The notes below the pieces were generated by a model, which was given only the letters and a program-made list of their open reading frames with translations, made no database searches and had not been told where the DNA came from. A program made the translations under genes and the position numbers. Below, in pieces: positions 31,343-37,330 of a stretch of 37,330 nt of DNA. The number at the start of each line of letters is the position of its first letter. Position 1 is the first letter of the stretch. The stretch comes from Bacteroidales bacterium (GTDB lineage Bacteria; Bacteroidota; Bacteroidia; Bacteroidales; UBA932). The DNA lies in the NCBI GenBank assembly GCA_017561265.1, contig JAFZDJ010000014.1, positions 1 through 37,330 of the forward strand, read 5' to 3'.

Positions 31343-32296
31343 TTAGAGATTGGCAATCAGATACCACATATAACCAGCTTCCATCATCAGAAGTATGGCA
31401 CCTTCAAAACGGTCCAGCTCCTTCTTCTTGAACATGAATGCGCTTGCGAATATGAAGAAGGCGCATACCAGTACCACGCCGAGATCCACGACTGTCATGC
31501 CTCCGAATGAGAGAGGACTGATCATCGCGGCACCACCTAGGATCAGAAGAATATTGGATATGTTGGATCCAAGGACATTACCTAATGCAAGCTGTCCTCT
31601 ACCTTTCAGCGCCGCTACTACGCAAGTTGCAAGCTCAGGCATTGATGTTCCTGCCGCCATTACTGTAATTGCTATGAATTTGTCAGATACTCCGAACATC
31701 TTTGCAAGCTCTGTAGCAGAATTGACGAATAATCTTCCTCCGAAGATCAAACCTGCAAGGCCAGATGCAATAAGCAGTACGGAAACAATCGGTTTATATT
31801 CTTTGATACCTTCGCCAGAATCATCTCCCTGATCCGATTTGAATGAAGTCCATAGGTATGCAGCAAACACCAAGAGAAGGATTGCGCCGTCAATTCTGCA
31901 GATCTGGTCATTGCCCTTGCCGAACAAAGTTTGATTCATACCAAGGACGATAAGCAATATCGTTACAATTATATTTAAAGGTATGTCTCTCTTGAGATTG
32001 CTCTTTGTTATAGCCAGCGGGGCGATCAATGCGGTTACTCCCAGGATCATCAACGTGTTGAAAATGTTCGATCCTACTATGTTACCGATGGCCATATCTG
32101 CCTTTCCCTGGAAGGAAGACATGAAACTCACAACCATCTCTGGGGATGAGGTGCCGATTCCAACGATTGTAAGGCCGATGACGAATTCGCTGATTCCGAA
32201 TTTCTTTGCTATGCTTGACGAACCGTCAACTAGCCAGTTTGCTCCAAGAAGGATAAGTGTCAATCCTCCGATAAGGATAAGTATCTGTGCAGTCAT
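31343..32296 (-). CDS. Ca2+/Na+ antiporter (CaCA family)
   Basis: A 317-residue inner-membrane exchanger with ten hydrophobic segments in two inverted halves. The alpha repeats are GIGTSSPEMVVSFMSS with GNIVGSNIFNTLMILG (alpha-1) and AAGTSMPELATCVVAAL with GNVLGSNISNILLILG (alpha-2). It exchanges calcium for sodium or protons across the membrane. A minus-7 box TAACTTTG lies at 32328-32335 on the minus strand. Divergent from the nfeD-like gene. Confidence 0.93.
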   Translation of the reverse strand: MTAQILILIGGLTLILLGANWLVDGSSSIAKKFGISEFVIGLTIVGIGTSSPEMVVSFMSSFQGKADMAIGNIVGSNIFNTLMILGVTALIAPLAITKSNLKRDIPLNIIVTILLIVLGMNQTLFGKGNDQICRIDGAILLLVFAAYLWTSFKSDQGDDSGEGIKEYKPIVSVLLIASGLAGLIFGGRLFVNSATELAKMFGVSDKFIAITVMAAGTSMPELATCVVAALKGRGQLALGNVLGSNISNILLILGGAAMISPLSFGGMTVVDLGVVLVCAFFIFASAFMFKKKELDRFEGAILLMMEAGYMWYLIANL

Positions 32297-32327
32297 TTCT
32301 ACTTGATTGGATTTAAAAACAAGATAA

Positions 32328-32364
32328 CAAAGTTATAAAAAATATCCCAAAAACGTTATATTTG
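32328..32364. promoter_or_regulatory. Divergent minus-7 boxes of antiporter and NfeD genes
   Basis: TAACTTTG on the minus strand (32328-32335) for the antiporter and TATATTTG on the plus strand (32357-32364) for the nfeD-like gene, both exact matches. The two core promoters overlap in their minus-33 regions. Confidence 0.5.
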
Positions 32365-32390
32365 TTGTGTTCATTATCATACTTGTGAAT

Positions 32391-33713
32391 ATGAGGAGAT
32401 TTATAGTAATTTTAGCGTTTCTGCTGATGCCAATATCGGCATTCTGCACGGATTCTTTGACTGTTTTCTATAGAATCAGACTTGATCAGGATATCGACCA
32501 ATCATCGCAAAGACTTGTTACCCTGGGCCTTGAAAAAGCACTGGAGGCCGAAGCCGATTATGTTCTGCTTGACTTGAATACTTATGGCGGTGCCGTCAAT
32601 GCTGCAGACAGCATCCGTTCTGCGATCCTGCGGTATGAAAAGCCTGTAATTGCCTATGTAAACATGCAGGCAGCATCTGCAGGTGCACTTATCAGCATTG
32701 CCTGCGATTCCATATATATGAAGACCGGAAGTTCGATTGGTGCGGCAACTGTTGTAAGCCAGACCGGAGAAGTCATGCCTGACAAGTATCAGTCCTTCAT
32801 GAGAGGTATGATGCGTTCTACAGCCCAGGCAACCGGCAGAGATCCTAGTATCGCTGAATCCATGACCGACACAGCTAATGTTCTGAGTATGACCCCTACT
32901 GAGGCCATCGCTGTCGGATATTGTGAAGGAATATGTGAGTCGGAATATGAAGTCGCAGAAAAGGTGACTAAAGGTAATGCATTTATTATCAAGAATATGG
33001 ATGATGATATGACATGGCTGGATAAATTGATTCAGCTTCTGCTCAATCCATTGCTTCAGTCCATATTCATGATGATGATAATAGGAGGAATCTTTGTAGA
33101 GATCAGGACACCTGGCATAGGTCTTCCTCTGCTCACTGCTATAATAGGAGCTCTGCTGTATTTTGCTCCTGGTTACATCGGGCATCTGGTGGAGTCATGG
33201 GAAATCCTTCTCTTTATCGTCGGACTGGTGCTTATAGGCATTGAGATATTCGTTCTGCCAGGATTCGGAGTATGCGGAATCAGCGGTATCATTGCTGTTG
33301 TTATATCCTTGACCTTTGCAATGGTGGATAATGTCGAACTTTTCCATTGGGACGGAACTCTTAACCTTCAGCCGATAATACAACCTTTAGGCATAGTGAT
33401 AATTTCCTCAGCTGCTGCAATTTTCGGTTCTGTATGGCTCGTTAAAAAGCTTTATTCCACACGTTCATTTGATCATATAGCCCTCAGACAGGAAATGAAG
33501 GCTGAAGATGGATTTACAGGAGTCGTATCTGGTCTGGAATATCTGAAAGGGGAGACTGTTACGGTCCTTACTGATATGCGTCCGGGAGGAAAGGTTCAGA
33601 CTTCAGATGGCCGTATTGTAGAAGCTACACTCAAGTACGGAGGTTTTGCTTCAAAGGGAGAAACTCTCAAAGTCATTGATGCTGAGCAGGGAAGGCTATA
33701 CTGCGAGAAATAA
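32391..33713 (+). CDS. NfeD-family membrane-bound serine protease (ClpP-class)
   Basis: A 440-residue long-form NfeD (NfeD1b). Order: signal peptide (MRRFIVILAFLLMPISAFC), a ClpP/crotonase-like protease domain (about 20-205) with DLNTYGGAVNAADSI and the catalytic Ser in MQAASAGALISIA, then several membrane segments (about 220-355) and a C-terminal OB-fold domain (GFTGVVSGLEYLKGETVTVL). NfeD proteases work with SPFH/stomatin proteins in membrane quality control; no stomatin gene is next to it here. Start at the ATG 32391; an upstream in-frame start would spoil the signal peptide. Confidence 0.9.
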   Translation: MRRFIVILAFLLMPISAFCTDSLTVFYRIRLDQDIDQSSQRLVTLGLEKALEAEADYVLLDLNTYGGAVNAADSIRSAILRYEKPVIAYVNMQAASAGALISIACDSIYMKTGSSIGAATVVSQTGEVMPDKYQSFMRGMMRSTAQATGRDPSIAESMTDTANVLSMTPTEAIAVGYCEGICESEYEVAEKVTKGNAFIIKNMDDDMTWLDKLIQLLLNPLLQSIFMMMIIGGIFVEIRTPGIGLPLLTAIIGALLYFAPGYIGHLVESWEILLFIVGLVLIGIEIFVLPGFGVCGISGIIAVVISLTFAMVDNVELFHWDGTLNLQPIIQPLGIVIISSAAAIFGSVWLVKKLYSTRSFDHIALRQEMKAEDGFTGVVSGLEYLKGETVTVLTDMRPGGKVQTSDGRIVEATLKYGGFASKGETLKVIDAEQGRLYCEK

Positions 33714-33720
33714 TATACAG

Positions 33721-33819
33721 CAAAACCGACAGACTGGTATATAGGTGACATGCCACCCCCGGCTAGGGGGTGCCCTCGTAGAGGGCGGGGGTCACCGGTA
33801 TACCAGTCTGTCGGTTTTG
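33721..33819. terminator. Large branched hairpin between nfeD and rlmD
   Basis: A perfect 21-bp inverted repeat (33721-33741 with 33799-33819; arm begins CAAAACCGACAGACTGG) encloses GGTGAC/GTCACC (33744-33749 with 33791-33796) and two hairpins, CACCCCC/GGGGGTG (33754-33760 with 33766-33772) and CCCTC/GAGGG (33773-33777 with 33781-33785). Both ends carry TTTTG/CAAAA. It probably terminates both convergent transcripts; the GC-rich inner part looks like an inserted palindromic element. Confidence 0.7.
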
Positions 33820-33826
33820 TATATGG

Positions 33827-35233
33827 TTATTTACGTTTCAGAGCTACTACATTCTCCACATGATGAGTATGAGGGAACATATCTACGGGACGTACTGCAG
33901 TAATCACGTAATCCTTGCAGAGAATCTCAAGATCCCTTGCCTGCGAAGCTGGATTACAGCTGACATAGACCATTCTGTCTGGGGCAGCATTAAGAATCAC
34001 CTGAGCAACATCCGGATGGATACCTGCTCTCGGAGGATCGAGGATGATTACATCCGGATGGCCATGTTCTTCAACAAACGCATCTGTCAGAATATCCTTC
34101 ATATCACCTGCATAGAAGTCGCAATTGGTGATATTGTTGTTGGCAGCATTGATCTTTGCGTCCTCAATAGCCTCAGGCACGTACTCGATACCGATTACTT
34201 TCGATGCCTGACGCGATACGAACTGAGCAATGGTACCTGTACCTGTGTAAAGGTCATAAACGACCTCTGAGCCTGTCAGAGCTGCATATTCACGAGCTAC
34301 GCTATAAAGTTTGTATGCCTGCTTTGTATTTGTCTGATAGAAAGATTTCGGACCGATCTTGAACTTAAGGCCTTCCATATACTCGTAGATTGCATCTTCG
34401 CCTTTGTACAGATGACATTCCTGATCAGAGATCGAATCGTTTGCCTTTCCATTTATCACGTAGTACAGTGAAGTGATCTGAGGGAATTTTTTCGCAACGG
34501 CATCGAGAAGGGCAGTGCGAGCCTCTGTATCTTCATGATAGAAGCATATGATGAGCATGACGTTTCCTTCCTCGGTGGTACGTATGAACATATTGCGGAG
34601 AAAGCCCACATGGTCACGGATGTTGAAGAAGGTAAGTCCATGATTCAGAGCATATTCCTTGATAAATAGGCGTATTTCATTCGATGGTTCAGGCTGGAGC
34701 CAGCAGTGTTCGATGTCAAGAACCTTGTCGAAGAATCTTCCTACATGAAATCCAAGTCCGTACTTCTCCTGTTCTGTAAGGACTTCTGCATTTTCATCAT
34801 CGAAAATCCATCTGCGCTGAGAAAAAGTGAACTCGAGCTTGTTGCGGTAATATGTTGTTTCGTCAGAAGGAACGATAGGTGTGATTTCCGGTACATCGAG
34901 ATGTCCTATACGCACAAGCTGGTCATAGACCTGCTGCTGCTTTGCCTGGAGCTGCATTTCATAGGGGAGAGGCTGCCATTTGCATCCTCCGCACACTCCG
35001 AAATGTTTGCAGAATGGTTCCAGACGATGCTCGGAAGGCTTGACCATACGGAGGATGTATCCTTCCATATAGCTCTTCTTCTTTTTTGTAACCTTCACAT
35101 CTACAATATCTCCCGGTACGGCGAACTGTACGAAGAGTACTGTTCCGTCGATTCTTGCCAAAGCCTTGCCTTCAGCAGCTACAGCCTCGATGACAACGTT
35201 CTCTAAAATTATATCCTGCTTCTTTCTTGCCAT
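33827..35233 (-). CDS. rlmD: 23S rRNA (uracil-C5)-methyltransferase RlmD-like
   Basis: A 468-residue RNA m5U methyltransferase. It has an N-terminal TRAM domain (about 8-65), an iron-sulphur site CKHFGVCGGCKW, the SAM-binding VVYDLYTGTGTIAQF, IILDPPRAGIH and the catalytic Cys in MVYVSCNPASQARDL. The family methylates U1939 (RlmD/RumA) or U747 (RlmC) of 23S rRNA; the TRAM domain and length favour RlmD. A minus-7 box TAATTTTG lies at 35276-35283 on the minus strand, placing the 35247-35275 hairpin at the start of its own transcript. Confidence 0.92.
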   Translation of the reverse strand: MARKKQDIILENVVIEAVAAEGKALARIDGTVLFVQFAVPGDIVDVKVTKKKKSYMEGYILRMVKPSEHRLEPFCKHFGVCGGCKWQPLPYEMQLQAKQQQVYDQLVRIGHLDVPEITPIVPSDETTYYRNKLEFTFSQRRWIFDDENAEVLTEQEKYGLGFHVGRFFDKVLDIEHCWLQPEPSNEIRLFIKEYALNHGLTFFNIRDHVGFLRNMFIRTTEEGNVMLIICFYHEDTEARTALLDAVAKKFPQITSLYYVINGKANDSISDQECHLYKGEDAIYEYMEGLKFKIGPKSFYQTNTKQAYKLYSVAREYAALTGSEVVYDLYTGTGTIAQFVSRQASKVIGIEYVPEAIEDAKINAANNNITNCDFYAGDMKDILTDAFVEEHGHPDVIILDPPRAGIHPDVAQVILNAAPDRMVYVSCNPASQARDLEILCKDYVITAVRPVDMFPHTHHVENVVALKRK

Positions 35234-35239
35234 AATAAA

Positions 35240-35275
35240 TAATTAACAGCCCCGAAGAATCAGTCTTCGGGGCTG
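35240..35275 (-). terminator. Hairpin after the Na/Pi cotransporter gene
   Basis: CAGCCCCGAAGA (35247-35258) pairs with TCTTCGGGGCTG (35264-35275), a 12-bp stem, followed on the minus strand by TTAATTATTTATT. It fits as terminator of the cotransporter gene, but the rlmD minus-7 box just upstream means it could also form at the 5' end of the rlmD mRNA. Confidence 0.65.
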
Positions 35276-35299
35276 CAAAATTATCAAATAATCATGAGA

Positions 35300-37045
35300 T
35301 TAGGAAATTCTGACCTTTGTTTTGTAAAGAGTCTGCGAAATGTTGATCATGAAATCTCCCATGGTTTCAAGAACAGAGACTATATCCATGTAATAGACAC
35401 TTGTCTGGTAGTTCTTGCGGTCGCTCTCAATGCTCTCAATGCTCTCAATCTCTTCATCTCTGAGGTTGTTACGCTGGTTGTTGATCCTGTCTTCTGCCGC
35501 GTAAGCATTTGAGATTTCTTCAAGCTTGCCGTCGAAGGCGAGTGTAAGGTTCTCGATCATGGCAGAATATGCATTGTCAACGAGATCCACCATTCCATTA
35601 AGTTTCTTTACAGTCTCATCGTCGAAATCCTTCTTATGGATGTTTCTGCGTGAAAGGATTCTGCTTATTGTTTCTCCCGAATCTCCCAGAGACTCGAGCT
35701 CTCCGATAATCTTGTACATAGCCTTCACCATGATCGAAGTCTTTTCGCTGATTTCTTCTGCAGAAACAGCATTCAGGAATGTCGCAATTTCATATTCGAT
35801 CCTGTCAGAAATCTCTTCATATTTTACAAGCTTTCCTCTCAATTCCTCGAATTTATCAGGATCGGTTTCATTGATTGCAGCACGTGCATAGCCGAGACCG
35901 TTTCTCGAGATTTGGGCAAAATGGATGATTTCCTTGAATGCTTGTTCTGTTGCAAGTTCAGGGGTGGCAAGCGGGCCTGCTTCAATATATTTGAGTCTGA
36001 ATGGCTTCTCGTTTACATTCTCAGGCTCCTTGACGAGCTTGGTTACAGTCTTGGCTATCAGGCCGGTAAACCATACAAGGAGCATGGTGTTGATGACATT
36101 GAACAATGTATGCAACATTGAAAGACCATAAAGGGCTGCAGTACCATCTGCACCATTGGAATCCGAGACTGTAAAACCTTCTGATGCCGGATTAGGATAG
36201 CCAAGCAATTCAATCAATTTGCCGACGATTCCGAGAAAAGGCTTGAAAAGAATCAAAGCCCAGATTACACCGAATACATTGAATATTGTGTGTGACAATG
36301 CGGCACGTTTTGCTGCCGGATTAGCGACTGATGCCGCAATGTTTGCAGTGATTGTAGTACCGATGTTTTCGCCGAGAACCATCGCACAGGCCATAGGGAA
36401 AGGAATCCATCCCATGCTGAGCATGATGAGGGTAATGGCCATGGTAGCGGATGAAGACTGGAGGATAAGTGTCAGGATTGTTCCTACGCCAAGGAAGATA
36501 AGGACTGACCAGAATCCGTATCCAGACCATTGTCTCACAAATTCCAGAACCTCAGGAGTTTGTCTCAAATCAGGAACTGATTCCTTCATGAAAGAGAGTC
36601 CAAGGAAAAGCAGTGAGAAGCCGACGATAAGTTCTCCGATGTTTTTCTTCTGATTGCTCTTCGAATTAGAAAAAAGGAATCCCAGAAGCATCAAAGGAAC
36701 AGCGAGGATTGAGATATCAGCCTTGAATCCGAGGAGAGATACCATCCATGCTGTGATTGTGGTACCGATATTTGCTCCCATGATGACTCCGATTGCCTGA
36801 ACAAGGGTAAGTAGTCCGGCATTTACAAAGCTGACAACCATAACGGTTGTAGCTGAGGAAGACTGGATCAGTGCTGTGATACCGACACCAGTCATTACAC
36901 GCTTGAAAGGGTTTGATGTCATGGCAGAGAGAAAACCTCTCAGTCTGTCACCGGCAGCTTTCTGAAGTCCCGAGCTCATAAGATTCATTCCATAAAGGAA
37001 CATACCCATAGCTCCTAGTAAAGTAAAGATTTGAAGTATACCCAT
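35300..37045 (-). CDS. Na+/Pi cotransporter with PhoU-like domain
   Basis: A 581-residue inner-membrane protein of the NptA/YjbB type. Two inverted repeats carry QSSSATT (LIQSSSATTVMVVSF) and QSSSATM (LQSSSATMAITLIM), each followed by a GANIGTT or GENIGTT motif. The C-terminal 200 residues are a soluble PhoU-like helical domain, which links phosphate flow to regulation. It contains a short in-frame repeat ESIESIESD from a 9-bp unit (35423-35449). Promoter: TTTG (minus strand 37102-37105), 20-nt spacer, TAATTTTG (37074-37081). The family moves phosphate with sodium, in some cases outward. Confidence 0.93.
   Translation of the reverse strand: MGILQIFTLLGAMGMFLYGMNLMSSGLQKAAGDRLRGFLSAMTSNPFKRVMTGVGITALIQSSSATTVMVVSFVNAGLLTLVQAIGVIMGANIGTTITAWMVSLLGFKADISILAVPLMLLGFLFSNSKSNQKKNIGELIVGFSLLFLGLSFMKESVPDLRQTPEVLEFVRQWSGYGFWSVLIFLGVGTILTLILQSSSATMAITLIMLSMGWIPFPMACAMVLGENIGTTITANIAASVANPAAKRAALSHTIFNVFGVIWALILFKPFLGIVGKLIELLGYPNPASEGFTVSDSNGADGTAALYGLSMLHTLFNVINTMLLVWFTGLIAKTVTKLVKEPENVNEKPFRLKYIEAGPLATPELATEQAFKEIIHFAQISRNGLGYARAAINETDPDKFEELRGKLVKYEEISDRIEYEIATFLNAVSAEEISEKTSIMVKAMYKIIGELESLGDSGETISRILSRRNIHKKDFDDETVKKLNGMVDLVDNAYSAMIENLTLAFDGKLEEISNAYAAEDRINNQRNNLRDEEIESIESIESDRKNYQTSVYYMDIVSVLETMGDFMINISQTLYKTKVRIS
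35423..35449. repeat. Three 9-bp tandem units inside the Na/Pi gene
   Basis: GCTCTCAAT three times without change (35423-35431, 35432-35440, 35441-35449), encoding the ESI repeats. Gain or loss of units keeps the frame, so length variants would be tolerated. Confidence 0.8.
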
Positions 37046-37073
37046 ACTTAGTTTAAGAATTTATAATTTCATG

Positions 37074-37105
37074 CAAAATTAATTTTCAAATGAAATCGAA
37101 ACAAA
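37074..37105 (-). promoter_or_regulatory. Promoter of the Na/Pi cotransporter gene
   Basis: On the minus strand TTTG at 37102-37105, a 20-nt spacer and TAATTTTG at 37074-37081, 28 nt before the ATG at 37045. A full Bacteroidales-type promoter. Confidence 0.7.
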
Positions 37106-37175
37106 GGTTTTCGATTAAGAATTTGTTAAATCGGGGATTGCATAATAATGACAAGTTAACATAATATAAACAGGA

Positions 37176-37221
37176 AGGTTCCTATTTCGGATTATTATAG
37201 GAACCTGATTTAAATAGGAAC
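37176..37221. other. Hairpin with two alternative partners at the right edge
   Basis: AGGTTCCTA (37176-37184) pairs with TAGGAACCT (37198-37206), and GTTCCTATT (37178-37186) can instead pair with AATAGGAAC (37213-37221). No gene is visible from 37046 to the window end, so it may be a terminator or the leader of a gene outside. Confidence 0.45.
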
Positions 37222-37330
37222 TTGTGCCTAATTATCAATAACTTATATCAGAACGTAACAGTAAATTTAACGCTGATTATCAGTTTCTTAAATAAAAGAC
37301 GTCTCCACGTAATCACGATGTAAAAAGTTC

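Noticed and set aside
31213..31510. Short plus-strand frames after the terminator at 31224
   Set aside because: They run antisense into the antiporter gene, with no ribosome-binding context or family features.
33721..33819. tRNA-like cloverleaf
   Set aside because: The branched fold lacks an anticodon arm, T-loop sequence and CCA context; the 21-bp acceptor-like stem is three times too long.

Overview
The window is a stretch of a Bacteroidales (Bacteroidota) chromosome. The evidence is the many exact TAnnTTTG minus-7 promoter boxes just upstream of genes, several with a TTTG/ATTG box 19-21 nt further up. The gene set agrees: GIN-domain (DUF2807) protein, DUF3467, long-form QueA, Na/Pi-PhoU fusion, glsA-type glutaminase, KdsC. 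The genus cannot be fixed from sequence alone.

Positions 1-7726 are accessory. A divergent locus (223-6994) has a leftward arm (WYL regulator, PD-(D/E)xK-like nuclease, metallophosphoesterase) and a rightward arm (paralogous metallophosphoesterase, a 346-aa shrunken relative of replicative C-family DNA polymerase that has lost a catalytic Asp, a 106-aa beta-propeller-like protein, a second PD-(D/E)xK-like nuclease, a beta-CASP/RNase J-like metallo-hydrolase). An MntA/HepT nucleotidyltransferase-HEPN pair follows. I do not recognise this combination as a named system; a WYL-controlled defence or nucleic-acid-processing system is my inference. Positions 7870-10515 hold a deoxyribosyltransferase-like protein, a DUF5714 protein, a patatin remnant and glutaminase. 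A likely small RNA lies at about 10748-10868.

From 10867 onwards the content is housekeeping. Leftward: PHP phosphatase, Maf, a small unknown, aldehyde dehydrogenase, short-chain dehydrogenase, KdsC and DUF3467. Rightward from 16034, a tightly packed run: valS, tatA, tatC, ABC-F ATPase, rlmB, GIN-domain protein and M19 dipeptidase. Leftward: EamA transporter, cinA, pyrD and an XRE regulator. Rightward: queA and a glycerol-phosphate acyltransferase-like protein. A Ca2+/Na+ antiporter (leftward) and NfeD protein (rightward) diverge; rlmD and a Na/Pi cotransporter (both leftward) complete the window.

Non-coding points worth a look: three copies of a doubled palindrome (AACAnnnnTGTT, repeated at exactly 21 bp), a branched giant hairpin between nfeD and rlmD, interlocked divergent promoters at valS/DUF3467, and a palindrome spanning the aldehyde dehydrogenase promoter.
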